A stretch of DNA of 36,637 bases, from assembly GCA_038061595.1 (NCBI GenBank), contig JBBTYZ010000024.1, positions 1 through 36,637 on the forward strand, read 5' to 3'. Source of the DNA: JBBTYZ01 sp038061595. GTDB taxonomy: Bacteria; Patescibacteriota; Minisyncoccia; UBA6257; GWB1-50-10. The position numbers and the translations under genes were made by a program. The first letter of the stretch is position 1, and every line of letters begins with the position of its first letter. The notes under the pieces are model-generated. The model had not been told where the DNA came from, ran no database searches, and saw nothing but the letters and a program-made list of their open reading frames with translations. This document shows positions 6,939 through 15,413 of the stretch, in pieces.

Positions 6939-7298
6939 TCAAGAACAGGTGATGCTTGCCCAAGGATAATCAGGGTTGCCGGTTAATACATGAAGAAGGG
7001 TTCCAATTATAACCCAAGCGACCAAGGCAATGGACAATCCGATAACAGCGCTTGTTATTATCTTTTTTCCAGTTGCGAATCGCTCCTCGGAACCTGCCGC
7101 AAACATTAGTATGATGGCGCCATACACCATCATTATAACCGCGATGGGGATGGAAACTTGAAATAGAAATTTGACGATATTCGAGGCAACTACAACCGCA
7201 TCGCAAAAATCACACGGGCCTTTTATGTTGCAGGTTATTCCGCCAGCGCCAGTATTCTGCCAAATATTTATAAATTGAGCCAAAAAAAATTCTTTCAT
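6939..7298 (-). CDS. VirB2/TrbC-like pilin (first of three)
   Basis: A 119-residue protein. Two membrane helices (about 40-68 and 85-108) flank the loop AAGSEERFATGKK. The N-terminal part has a Cys cluster (TCNIKGPCDFCDA) and the C-terminus ends with another Cys, so disulfides are possible in the mature protein. There is no classical signal peptide. The ATG is immediately preceded by AAGGGTGAGGG, a ribosome-site-like sequence that is also one arm of the long stem of the regulatory element at 7297-7427. Initiation may therefore depend on opening that stem. Confidence 0.75.
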   Translation of the reverse strand: MKEFFLAQFINIWQNTGAGGITCNIKGPCDFCDAVVVASNIVKFLFQVSIPIAVIMMVYGAIILMFAAGSEERFATGKKIITSAVIGLSIALVAWVIIGTLLHVLTGNPDYPWASITCS

Positions 7299-7427
7299 CC
7301 CTCACCCTTGAAGGATTGCTGGCCTCAGCAATACCTTGTTGTTGCTTTTGATTTGACCTTTGGTATTTATGTTCTGGTTCATTGTTTTTATGAATTATTG
7401 ATTGCTGATCCTTCAAGGGTGAGGGAT
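7297..7427 (-). promoter_or_regulatory. Structured intercistronic element A (candidate new RNA motif)
   Basis: A perfect 20-bp inverted repeat, 7297-7316 with 7408-7427, spans exactly from the stop codon of the solute-binding protein to the ATG of the first pilin. On the transcribed strand the element begins ATCCC and ends GGGAT, with AT belonging to the ATG. A hairpin TGCTG-AGGC-CAGCA directly abuts the 3' arm and can be extended to 7 bp. The loop holds the blocks AGCAATCAAT, AAAAACAAT and CAAAGGTCA, all shared with the element at 32867-32988. The SD-like AAGGGTGAGGG is inside the stem. Confidence 0.7.
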
Positions 7428-8725
7428 TATAGTCTTCTTTGCATAAATCCGGACACTAATTCTTGGGCTTCTTTTAATACTCGAAGCGCATCTTGCCCAG
7501 ACAAAACCGATACTATCATGTCGGAGAAAACTTTGTCGGTCGCAGCGTTGTCAATCTGTGGCCAAGATTTTACAATAAGGGATTGTTTCGCAAAAACATT
7601 CAAATCAAGATCGTTTAAATATTTATTTATCAATTGACGCAAGGCCGGCGGGCGGCGCGTGATTTTGAGATAACTCTCTGCGTTATTTACATCTCCCGCA
7701 AGCGAGACCACAAAGTCGGCGGCAAGATTCAAGACCTTGCTCTGCCTTGAAACTCCGGTTGCCCAGTAATTAGGATAGCTTATTTGTTTTTGCGCTCCCT
7801 GCGGTTGGGGGATATCGGAAACGGAAAAACTCAAGAACGGATTTAATATTTTTAATTTAGGAATTACGGACTGGTAGTCAAAAATCATCGCTACCTTTTC
7901 TCCGCTAAAATCTCTCAAAGAACTGAACGAATCGTCATTCCAGGTATAAACATTGCTCCTTGGATTAGAAAATTGCGTATAAAAATTTAGAGAGTTCAAG
8001 CCTTCGTCGCTCGCGAAGGTCGCCGCCCGGAGATCGTCTGATACCATTTTTGTTCCGGTCTGGAGCATAAGAAAAGACAATAAATCTGGGGCCGAACCAA
8101 TGCTCTTCTGTGATCCACCTATTGCCGCAGCGGCGCGGACAAGTTTGCCCGATTCAGATTTTGTAAGCCGTGGGATTATCGCTTGCAAATCTTCCCAGGT
8201 TTTTGGCGGACCGCTTATCGCCGCCCCGTTAAAAAGGTCTGTATTGTAAATCAAGGCAAGCGAATCTATATACATAGGTAAGGCGTATATGCTTCCGTTC
8301 GCGCTTAAGTCTTTCTCAACTATTTGCGGGAAAAGGTTTCTTAGTTGAACAAGCGAAATCATTGTTGTGGGCAACGGGTACATTTTCCCCATATTCCTTG
8401 GAAGAGAGTTGTTGCGAATCATAAAAACGTCCGGACCCTTTCCTGTAGCAAGAGCATTCAACAAGGCCGGCTCGTAATCAGTTACAGAATCAAAGCCCCT
8501 GTATTCAACCGAAACATTCGGATATTTTATTTTGAAACTCGCTATCGCGGTATCATAGGCGGCACGAGTGTCGAAAACTCCCCAAAATTTGAGATTAGCC
8601 TGTATCTTCGTGGCATCATTGCTAGTATTTAGACCCGGTATCACGCCCGATAAGACGAGAACAACAATAATAATCACAAGACCTATTGATCCTGCTATTA
8701 TAAGTTGGGTTTTATTTAAATTCAT
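7427..8725 (-). CDS. Membrane-anchored extracellular solute-binding protein (family 1 type)
   Basis: A 432-residue protein. An uncleaved-looking N-terminal helix (about 8-28) precedes a periplasmic-binding fold. Typical segments are LKFWGVFD near the start, FKIKYPNVSVEYRGF, ALATGKGPDVFMI, IYALPMYIDSLALIYNTDLF and PPKTWEDLQAII, as in sugar-binding ABC components (SBP_bac_1). No permease or ATPase gene is nearby. Instead it lies between gyrA and three pilin genes and is linked to the first pilin by element A, so it may serve the cell-surface machine rather than an ABC importer; that is inference. A TATAAT box lies 7 nt before the ATG, so the mRNA may be leaderless. Confidence 0.8.
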   Translation of the reverse strand: MNLNKTQLIIAGSIGLVIIIVVLVLSGVIPGLNTSNDATKIQANLKFWGVFDTRAAYDTAIASFKIKYPNVSVEYRGFDSVTDYEPALLNALATGKGPDVFMIRNNSLPRNMGKMYPLPTTMISLVQLRNLFPQIVEKDLSANGSIYALPMYIDSLALIYNTDLFNGAAISGPPKTWEDLQAIIPRLTKSESGKLVRAAAAIGGSQKSIGSAPDLLSFLMLQTGTKMVSDDLRAATFASDEGLNSLNFYTQFSNPRSNVYTWNDDSFSSLRDFSGEKVAMIFDYQSVIPKLKILNPFLSFSVSDIPQPQGAQKQISYPNYWATGVSRQSKVLNLAADFVVSLAGDVNNAESYLKITRRPPALRQLINKYLNDLDLNVFAKQSLIVKSWPQIDNAATDKVFSDMIVSVLSGQDALRVLKEAQELVSGFMQRRL

Positions 8726-8732
8726 GATTTAT

Positions 8733-8738
8733 ATTATA
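8733..8738 (-). promoter_or_regulatory. -10 box giving a possible leaderless mRNA
   Basis: TATAAT on the minus strand (8738-8733) overlaps the gyrA stop codon. The ATG of the solute-binding protein is at 8725, so a start 6-8 nt after the box falls on or next to the ATG. The -35 is poor (TGTATT, 17 nt upstream). Confidence 0.4.
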
Positions 8739-11178
8739 GAGAAACCACCCCCACCAATACATCTCCCTTAGCAAGATTCATTATTCTAACCCCTTGAGTT
8801 GCGCGACCCGCAATTCTTACATCGCTCATTTTAGTCCTTAAGGCCTGACCCTTCTCAGAAAAGGCTAGTATTTCGTTGCTTCCATCGGTGACAATCGTTG
8901 CTTCAATTACTGGTCCGGTTTTTTCTGTAATCTTTGCAGTTTTTATCCCAGAGCCGCCTCTCTTTTGAACCTTATATTCAGAAAGGGGTGTGCGCTTAGC
9001 ATAACCATTCGCCATCACCGCCAAAACGTGCGGATTTTTGGACTTTATTTCTCCTTCCTTAATTATATCAAGACCGGCAACCGAATCACCCTTCCTCAAT
9101 CTTATCGCAGTTACGCCAGAAGCAGTTCTACCCATTTCTCGAATGTCCTTCTCCTTAAATCTTATGGCTTGCCCCAAGGCGGTTACTATTATAGCCTCGT
9201 CTTTCCCAGAAGAAGGCCAAACCCAATTAAGGAGGTCGTCCTGTTTTAATTTTATGGCGAGTATGCCGGTGCGCCTTACGTTTCCAAAATCTTTAAGCGC
9301 TGTCCGTTTTATAAGACCTTTTTTAGTGGCCATCACCAAGAATTCCTTTTCTGCTACATCTGAGGGATATGCCACAATAGCGCTTATTTTTTCTGCAGGG
9401 GGTATTTCCAAGAAATTGTGAATTGACTTTCCTTTAGAGGTACGGCTTGCGGCTGGAATTTCATAAACCTTTGTTTGGAAAACTTTCCCATGGTCGGTGA
9501 AAAACAAAATATTGTCATGCGTGTTCGCTCCCACAAGTTTTTGAATCGCATCTTCTTCCTTGAGCTCAAAACCAATAAGTCCTTTGCCGCCTCTTTTCTG
9601 AGACTTAAAAGCGCCCCAAGGCAACCTCTTTATATAACCACCCCTGGTAAGCGTTATCACCGCTTCTTCTTTAGGCACAAGGTCTTCTTCTCTAAATTCT
9701 TTTAGACCTGAGGCAATCAGTTTTGTTTTACGCGCACTAGGAAATTTCTCTTTAAGTTCAACAAGTTCTTCTTTGATAATACCAAGCATTTTCTTGGGGT
9801 TTTTGAGTATCAATTTAAGATCTTCTATTAATTTCCTTTTCTCTTTGAGCTCTTCTTCAACTTTCTTGGTTTCTAGCGCCGCCAAGGTCTGTAGTTTCAT
9901 CTCCAATATCGCGTTAGCTTGGATTTCAGAAAGCGCAAATTTCTTTATCAGATTACCTTTTGCATCTTCACGATCTTTTGATTTTTTAATCGTCGCAATA
10001 ACAGCGTCGATTTTATCAAGTGCTTTAACTAGACCCTCTAAGATATGCGCACGCTCTTCTGCCTTTTTTAAATCAAACTCGGTGCGTCTTTTTACCATAC
10101 TTTTCCGATGCTTGATATACTCTTCTAAAATATCCTTAAGTGATAAAATTTCTGGTTGAAGACCGTCAACCAAGGCGATCATATTAAAATAAAAATTTTT
10201 CTGAAGTTCTGTGTATTCGTAAAGTTGGTTTAGGACCTTCTGGGGGGAGGCATCATTTTTAAGCTCTATTACGATTCTCATTCCGTCTCGGTCAGATTCA
10301 TCTCTTATGTCTCTCACGCCTTCAATTTTTTTATCCGTTACAAGCTCCGCCATCCTTGTTATCATCTCAGACTTATTAACTTGGTAAGGAATTTCGGTGA
10401 TTATGATTTGGAAGCTCCCGCTTTTGCGTTCTTCAATTTCGGCGACGGCTCGCGTGGTCACCGATCCGCGACCAGTGGAATACGCTTCTTCAATTGATTT
10501 TTTATCATACATTGTTCCGCCAGTCGGGAAATCAGGGCCTGGTACGAATTTCATTAAGTCTTTCACTGTAGCGTCTGGGTTTTCGCTTAAATAAGTGATA
10601 GCGTCAACCAATTCCACCAAATTGTGAGGCGGAATACTTGTTGCCATGCCTACTGCGATACCAACAGTTCCATTCAAAAGGAGGTTGGGTATTTTGGCCG
10701 GCAAAAATTTGGGCTCTTCTCTTGATCCGTCATAATTGGGTTGCCAATCAACGGTTTCTTTCTCAATATCAATCAAAAGCTCTTCTGCAATTTTAGAAAG
10801 ACGTGCTTCGGTATAACGCATGGCGGCTGGCGCATCTCCATCAACAGACCCCCAATTGCCCTGACCATCAATCAGTGTGTAGCGAAGGGAGAAATCTTGG
10901 GCCATACGAGCAAGCGCATCATAAACAGCGGAATCTCCATGCGGGTGATATTTACCAAGCACTTCACCAACAACGTTCGCTGATTTTTTGAACTTAGCGT
11001 CATGTCTCAAAGCGTTATCCCACATCGCCCAAAGAATTCTTCGCTGAACCGGTTTCATGCCGTCACGCACATCAGGAATGGCGCGGGAAACAATAACCGA
11101 CATCGCATAATCCAAATAAGACTCCTTGAGTTCGGAGGTTATTTCTCTTTTTTCAATTCTATCCGTATCCTTTTCCAT
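8734..11178 (-). CDS. gyrA: DNA gyrase subunit A
   Basis: An 814-residue protein, full length for GyrA. Numbering matches Escherichia coli closely at the N-terminus. The catalytic tyrosine is Tyr122 in AAMRYTEARL, and the quinolone-determining region reads HPHGDSAVYDAL with Ser83 and Asp87, the susceptible-type residues. The GyrA box is QKRGGKG, so this is gyrase and not topoisomerase IV. The C-terminal part shows the repeated beta-pinwheel blades (for example GYIKRLPWGAF, KVFQTKVYEIP, KKGLIKRTALKDF). Together with GyrB it introduces negative supercoils. Start ATG has no ribosome site. The upstream membrane-protein gene ends 3 nt before it. Confidence 0.98.
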   Translation of the reverse strand: MEKDTDRIEKREITSELKESYLDYAMSVIVSRAIPDVRDGMKPVQRRILWAMWDNALRHDAKFKKSANVVGEVLGKYHPHGDSAVYDALARMAQDFSLRYTLIDGQGNWGSVDGDAPAAMRYTEARLSKIAEELLIDIEKETVDWQPNYDGSREEPKFLPAKIPNLLLNGTVGIAVGMATSIPPHNLVELVDAITYLSENPDATVKDLMKFVPGPDFPTGGTMYDKKSIEEAYSTGRGSVTTRAVAEIEERKSGSFQIIITEIPYQVNKSEMITRMAELVTDKKIEGVRDIRDESDRDGMRIVIELKNDASPQKVLNQLYEYTELQKNFYFNMIALVDGLQPEILSLKDILEEYIKHRKSMVKRRTEFDLKKAEERAHILEGLVKALDKIDAVIATIKKSKDREDAKGNLIKKFALSEIQANAILEMKLQTLAALETKKVEEELKEKRKLIEDLKLILKNPKKMLGIIKEELVELKEKFPSARKTKLIASGLKEFREEDLVPKEEAVITLTRGGYIKRLPWGAFKSQKRGGKGLIGFELKEEDAIQKLVGANTHDNILFFTDHGKVFQTKVYEIPAASRTSKGKSIHNFLEIPPAEKISAIVAYPSDVAEKEFLVMATKKGLIKRTALKDFGNVRRTGILAIKLKQDDLLNWVWPSSGKDEAIIVTALGQAIRFKEKDIREMGRTASGVTAIRLRKGDSVAGLDIIKEGEIKSKNPHVLAVMANGYAKRTPLSEYKVQKRGGSGIKTAKITEKTGPVIEATIVTDGSNEILAFSEKGQALRTKMSDVRIAGRATQGVRIMNLAKGDVLVGVVSL

Positions 11179-11181
11179 TTT

Positions 11182-11616
11182 TTATTTAGCCAAATTTATT
11201 ATTGTTTTCGGGACAGGATCTTCGTCGACAAATAAAAAACTCTTGCCGTCTCCGTAGAAAGAATACTCGTTTGTTTCTTGAGCCCGTGATTTAAGATTAT
11301 TAAAGGTTTTTTTGGTGCTGTCTATCGTCGTCGCTATCTGACTACCAAGATCCGAAGCTATCTCCCTAGAGCCACGAGAAAGAGTTGCCCAAAATGAATT
11401 TTCATTATTTTCTACGCTCGCTTTTTCTTTTATGGGTATTAAACTGGGAATGTTCAGATTGAGATAAATAGCCCACAAGCCGATTATAAATAACATGCAA
11501 ATACTACACAACACAATAAGGTATTTTTTCTTGACCCCATCATCCGCCCGTTGAATTTTTCTAAGTCGGTTAGCGGCTCCCGACAATAAATTGTCCAATT
11601 TCGAAATATGATACAT
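11182..11616 (-). CDS. Single-pass membrane protein upstream of gyrA, unknown
   Basis: A 144-residue protein. A basic cytoplasmic N-terminus (about 1-30) precedes one membrane helix (YLIVLCSICMLFIIGLWAIYL) and an extracytoplasmic helical region with possible coiled-coil character (about 75-120). I do not recognise a family. It sits 3 nt upstream of gyrA and 1 nt downstream of the degenerate MBL-fold gene, so the three are probably one operon. The start is an ATG with no ribosome site. Confidence 0.6.
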   Translation of the reverse strand: MYHISKLDNLLSGAANRLRKIQRADDGVKKKYLIVLCSICMLFIIGLWAIYLNLNIPSLIPIKEKASVENNENSFWATLSRGSREIASDLGSQIATTIDSTKKTFNNLKSRAQETNEYSFYGDGKSFLFVDEDPVPKTIINLAK

Positions 11617-11617
11617 C

Positions 11618-12205
11618 TTAAGATTTAAGACATTTGATTTCCATCGTCCCAGGACGTAAATCTTTTTTCTTAAATACTAACTTTTCTTCCAGCTCTAGTT
11701 TAGACTTTCCGAATTCCTTATAAAATTTTGACGGATCTTTAGAAGAAACTATTACAGTAGCCGGCTCAAGTCGGCGGACAAGCTTGGCCGCAACTTCTTC
11801 AGATAAATACTGCTTACCCACTGGAACAATCAAGACATCAGCTCCTCTAAGATTTCCTTCCAACTCCTTATCCGGCTCTTTGTGTATTTGTCCCAAGAGC
11901 ACTAGGTTTATTTCATCAATGAGAACCTTATAAATAGTCCTTTCTGTGTTTGTTTTTTCATCATATCCTGCGCTGTAACCCCGGACATTTACTTCGCTCG
12001 CCTCAAACTCGCCTTGATGATCAATCCAAACAAAATCACCCTGGCCGGGCAGGCCATCTCCGTCTGGAACGGAACTTGATGGCTTAATCGTGCTCAATAC
12101 CACCTGCGCGCCCCTCAAAGACCTAGCGTTTGTAGGATCAACGAGAACGACAGTATTCCCCGACTGAATTTTGAAATAATTATCACCCAGACAATTTATA
12201 ACCAT
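11618..12205 (-). CDS. MBL-fold protein with lost metal ligands (UPF0173-like pseudoenzyme)
   Basis: About 196 residues. The start MVINCLGDNYFKIQSGNTVVLVDP matches the UPF0173/Lactamase_B_3 opening (usually GHSCF), and the end VLIVPVGKQYLSEEVAAKLVRRLEPATVIVSS matches that family's DVLLIPVGG..Y..A..L..LKP segment. The HxHxDH site is replaced by STIKPSSSVPDG, and the later family His/Asp positions read SAGYD and LGQIHKEP. The fold therefore seems kept and the metal site lost. ATG 12205 is chosen because it begins at the family's first strand; an in-frame TTG at 12265 is not supported. Role unknown. Confidence 0.65.
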   Translation of the reverse strand: MVINCLGDNYFKIQSGNTVVLVDPTNARSLRGAQVVLSTIKPSSSVPDGDGLPGQGDFVWIDHQGEFEASEVNVRGYSAGYDEKTNTERTIYKVLIDEINLVLLGQIHKEPDKELEGNLRGADVLIVPVGKQYLSEEVAAKLVRRLEPATVIVSSKDPSKFYKEFGKSKLELEEKLVFKKKDLRPGTMEIKCLKS

Positions 12206-12344
12206 GTTAGAGCTTTGATCGCTTAATCTTAACCCAATTTTACCCGATTTTAGACATAAAATCAAACCAAATTCGTGAGAGAAACGTTAATTCGAACGGG
12301 GTTGCCATCCCCCACAAGCCTATGCTAATCTTGCATACATTGAT

Positions 12345-13436
12345 ATGAACACGACAAATAATAAAGCTTACTTGTTGCAACTTTTAAAAAGTAGGGGGGA
12401 CATACTCTCCGTGCTTAAAGTTGGCGATCTTGTAACTGGTGCAGTATTGGAGGGGGGCGCAAATAAAATAGTGGTTGACCTAGGGAAGCACGGCACCGGC
12501 ATTATATACCGCGGGGAGATACAAAACGCCCGCGAGTTAGTGAAAAATCTGAAAATCGGAGACCCCGTGCATGCCAAGGTCGTAGAGACGGACAACAGCG
12601 AAGGCGTTGTTGAACTATCCCTAACTGAGGCGGGGAGACAGAAAGCTTGGGCAGGGATAAAAGAGATCCAAGACAAAGACGAAGTAATAAAATTCGTTCC
12701 GAAGTCATTCAATAAGGGCGGGTTGATAGGAGAACTCCATGGAATTCAAGCCTTTCTTCCTATCTCACAACTCGGCACTGCAAATTATCCTAAGGTTTCA
12801 ACTGATGACAGAACACAAATAGCAGCAGCCCTGGAAAAACTTGTTGGCAAAGAAATAGAAGCAAAAATAATCGATGTTAATCCACGAACCAATAAGCTAA
12901 TAGTTTCTGAACGAGCCGCAACAGAAATTAGCCTCAAAGAACTCGCAAAAAATTATTCCGTAGGCCAAATTATTGAAGGCGTTGTCTCTGGAGTTGCTGA
13001 TTTTGGAGCATTTGTAAAATTTACGGACAATCCAGAAGTAGAAGGCTTAATCCACGTTTCTGAACTTGATTACAAGGTTGTAGACAACCCGAAAGAAATA
13101 ATAAACGTTGACGATGTCGTAAAAGCGAAAATCATAGACATAAAAGATGGCAAAATCTCTCTATCCTTGAAAGCCCTAAAGGAAGATCCTTGGCAAAGTT
13201 TGGCTATAAAGTATAAAGCGGGCGCCGTCGTAAAAGGCAGCGCTTACGCGTATCATCCGTTCGGAGCAATTATTAATTTGGACAAGGAAATTCAGGGACA
13301 AATACACGTCTCAGAGTTCGGAGGAGTGGAGGAAATGAAGAAAGAAATTGTTCTGGGCAAGGAATATAAATTTACAATAGAAAGTGTAAATCTAGAAGAA
13401 AAGAGAATAAATTTGAAATTCAAACCCGCGGCATAG
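12345..13436 (+). CDS. rpsA: S1 RNA-binding protein, ribosomal protein S1 type
   Basis: A 363-residue protein made of four S1 domains, at roughly 22-90, 105-190, 205-275 and 290-360. The third is the most typical (GQIIEGVVSGVADFGAFVKF...VEGLIHVSELD...VKAKIIDIKDGKISLSLKAL). Four domains fit S1 of Gram-positive and CPR bacteria; E. coli S1 has six. It binds mRNA on the 30S subunit, which matters for messages lacking a Shine-Dalgarno, as most core genes here do. No ribosome site precedes the ATG. The stop abuts the inverted-repeat element at 13436-13706. Confidence 0.85.
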   Translation: MNTTNNKAYLLQLLKSRGDILSVLKVGDLVTGAVLEGGANKIVVDLGKHGTGIIYRGEIQNARELVKNLKIGDPVHAKVVETDNSEGVVELSLTEAGRQKAWAGIKEIQDKDEVIKFVPKSFNKGGLIGELHGIQAFLPISQLGTANYPKVSTDDRTQIAAALEKLVGKEIEAKIIDVNPRTNKLIVSERAATEISLKELAKNYSVGQIIEGVVSGVADFGAFVKFTDNPEVEGLIHVSELDYKVVDNPKEIINVDDVVKAKIIDIKDGKISLSLKALKEDPWQSLAIKYKAGAVVKGSAYAYHPFGAIINLDKEIQGQIHVSEFGGVEEMKKEIVLGKEYKFTIESVNLEEKRINLKFKPAA

Positions 13437-13706
13437 TCTTCTATCTCACAAATATCACGAATTTGGCGGAGCGAATTTTGAAGACAGATTCGCGACGCGA
13501 TGAGCGAAGTGTGCCGATAGGCACATGAGCGAAGAGCAACAAAGAAGCTGGCGAAAATTCGCCCGCTCCGCAAGAAGAAACTGAATAATGAGCGCTTTCT
13601 TCGTTGCTCCTCCTCAATGTGGTTATCACCACGCTTTCGTCGTCACGCCTCGAACCCATCTCATTATTAAACTTCCAAATTTCGCGAGATTTGTGGGATA
13701 GAAGAC
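13436..13706. repeat. 271-bp nested inverted-repeat element (element 2)
   Basis: Terminal arms 13436-13466 and 13675-13706 match at about 27 of 31 positions. The left arm begins at the last base of the rpsA stop. Inside are two hairpins. One is closed by GCGGAGCG...CGCTCCGC-like arms with tip GTGCC-GATA-GGCAC, which is flanked by a direct repeat ATGAGCGAAG. The other is closed by AATAATGAG/CTCATTATT with tip GTGGT-TATC-ACCAC. It has no credible coding capacity. It has the same plan as element 1 at 4065-4334 and the same length, but different sequence. It fills the 293-bp space between the convergent rpsA and recA. Confidence 0.75.
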
Positions 13707-13731
13707 AAAAAAACCCCTTTCGGGGTTTTTT
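13707..13731. terminator. Bidirectional terminator between rpsA and recA
   Basis: CCCC-TTTC-GGGG stem with six A on the left and six T on the right, usable on both strands. The right arm overlaps the recA stop codon (13730-13732). Confidence 0.85.
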
Positions 13732-14749
13732 ATTTTTCGCTCGCAATATCCGAAGTTTTCTTTTTTATAGCCTCTAACGTTTTTTTATCTTCTTTCAATT
13801 TTTCTCGAACATTATCAAAACCAACGCCTAATTTTTCTTCATTGAAACCGTAACTCGCACCGTTTTTTGTAACAACGCCATACTTAACGCCTGTGTTCAA
13901 AACATCGGCTTCATACGAAATCCCTTCGCCATACATTATGTCGAATTCCGCTATTTTAAATGGTGGGGCAACTTTGTTCTTCACAACCTTCGCTTTTGTC
14001 CGATTTCCTACAATTTCCTCGCCTTTTTTAATCTGAGCAATGCGACGAACATCGATTCGAACCGAAGCATAAAATTTTAATGCCGTGCCACCAGTTGTCG
14101 TTTCCGGATTACCATACACAATACCAATCTTCATTCTAAGCTGGTTTATGAATATCATAATCGTGCCGGACTTTGCGCAGATAGCGGTTAGTTTACGTAA
14201 GGCTTGCGACATAAGCCGCGCTTGGAGACCCATGTGTCTGTCGCCCATTTCTCCTTCTATTTCAGCCTTGGGAGTCAAAGCAGCAACAGAGTCAACAACA
14301 ATAATATCTATTATTCCGGAACGCACCAAACTTTCTGAAATATTCAATGCTTCTTCTCCGTTGTCGGGCTGAGAGATAATAAGATCTTTTACTTTCACTC
14401 CTATTTTCGCGGCATAGTCAGGGTCTAAAGCATGCTCGGCGTCTACAAATGCTGCCCTACCTCCCCGACGCTGAACTTCAGCGACTGCATGCAAAGCAAG
14501 AGTGGTTTTTCCACTTGATTCTGGTCCGTAGATTTCGATTATTCTTCCTTTCGGAAGTCCACCACCCAATGCAATATCCAAAGAAAATGAACCCGATGGA
14601 ATGGTTTCTACCTTAGCGCGAGTTGTGTCTCCAAGTTTCATTATCGCCCCTTCGCCAAAACGTGACTGCAACGACTCCATCAGAGTCTCAAGCTCTTTCG
14701 CTTTATCTTCTTTTTTTTCTATTTCTTTATCTTTTTTGATAGAAGTCAT
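13730..14749 (-). CDS. recA: Recombinase A
   Basis: A 339-residue protein. Walker A is GPESSGKT (75-82) and Walker B is in DIIVVDSVAAL. RecA signatures ALKFYASVRIDVRR and MGLQARLMSQALRKL are present. It forms ATP-dependent filaments on single-stranded DNA for homologous repair. It has a slightly longer charged N-terminus (about 20 Lys/Glu-rich residues) than E. coli RecA. No ribosome site is visible, and a TATAAA-like box lies close ahead of the ATG. The RodZ-like gene ends 6 nt upstream. No LexA gene is visible in the window. Confidence 0.98.
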   Translation of the reverse strand: MTSIKKDKEIEKKEDKAKELETLMESLQSRFGEGAIMKLGDTTRAKVETIPSGSFSLDIALGGGLPKGRIIEIYGPESSGKTTLALHAVAEVQRRGGRAAFVDAEHALDPDYAAKIGVKVKDLIISQPDNGEEALNISESLVRSGIIDIIVVDSVAALTPKAEIEGEMGDRHMGLQARLMSQALRKLTAICAKSGTIMIFINQLRMKIGIVYGNPETTTGGTALKFYASVRIDVRRIAQIKKGEEIVGNRTKAKVVKNKVAPPFKIAEFDIMYGEGISYEADVLNTGVKYGVVTKNGASYGFNEEKLGVGFDNVREKLKEDKKTLEAIKKKTSDIASEK

Positions 14750-14755
14750 TCTATT

Positions 14756-15409
14756 TTATAAATCGGTGTTTGTGCTTGTTGCGTAAAATATTTGTTTAGT
14801 AAATGATTGTTTTTTGCCAAGAAACTTCTTAATGTCGAAGGATAAAGTATTGAAACCAGGACCCAATGGAATATCTTTTTCGAAATCGCCGTCTTTTGTA
14901 GGATAGATCCGCTCACCATTTACTGTCAACTCATATCCCGAATCAATATTGCCCGAAAGATTAAAAACCGGACTGGCGGTAAAAACCGTGTCTTCTTTTA
15001 GATTGTTCAAACTAATTCCGTTTGCTTGTGGAAGTAATAGAAGTCCAAAATACACCACCAAGGCCATCACGAATACTAAGATCAAGATAATTTTTGTATT
15101 TATCTTTGTTGATTCGAATCTGTTTTTCGGTAATTCGTCATTTTTACCAGAACGCTTCAACGTTTCGTTGCTCTTTTGATATTCAATCCACATTTTTTCG
15201 CCGTTTAATCCGAGCGCCTCTGCTATTCTTATTAAATAACCATGAACATAAGGCGCAGCCGGCAAGTCTTCAAGATTGTCCTCCGCTAGATTTTTTAAGA
15301 ATCGCTCGGAAATTCCGGTCGCCTGAGCCAGCTTTTCAAAAGAAACGCCCTTGTTCTTTATAGCTGTTAAAAAGGCTGATGAAAAATTCTTTTGTTCCTC
15401 GTTTGGCAT
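14756..15409 (-). CDS. RodZ-like membrane protein with helix-turn-helix
   Basis: About 217 residues. The N-terminal HTH_25-type domain (about 5-80) shows GVSFEKLAQATGISERFLKNLAEDNLEDLPAAPYVHGYLIRIAEALGL, the pattern of RodZ. One membrane helix (about 103-127) leads to an external beta domain (LSGNIDSGYELTVNGERIYPTKDGDFEKDIPL) that looks like a bacterial Ig-type or glucodextranase-B fold. RodZ proteins link the MreB cytoskeleton to cell-wall synthesis. ATG 15409 is chosen because it lies 4 nt after the ftsK stop; longer starts would overlap ftsK. Expected to be co-transcribed with ftsK and recA. Confidence 0.75.
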   Translation of the reverse strand: MPNEEQKNFSSAFLTAIKNKGVSFEKLAQATGISERFLKNLAEDNLEDLPAAPYVHGYLIRIAEALGLNGEKMWIEYQKSNETLKRSGKNDELPKNRFESTKINTKIILILVFVMALVVYFGLLLLPQANGISLNNLKEDTVFTASPVFNLSGNIDSGYELTVNGERIYPTKDGDFEKDIPLGPGFNTLSFDIKKFLGKKQSFTKQIFYATSTNTDL

Positions 15410-15413
15410 AATC

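Noticed and set aside
7297..7427. Element A or B as an oriT or relaxase site
   Set aside because: No relaxase gene is in the window, and the limits coincide exactly with stop and start codons, which suits an mRNA element better.
9773..10159. Open frame opposite gyrA and similar long antisense frames over recA, ftsK and comM
   Set aside because: They are reverse-strand shadows of strongly conserved genes, with low-complexity Ser/Leu-rich translations and no initiation signals.
12297..12315. GGGG-TTGCCAT-CCCC hairpin ahead of rpsA as a regulator
   Set aside because: A short G/C stem with no conserved context; it could overlap the promoter but nothing supports a regulatory role.
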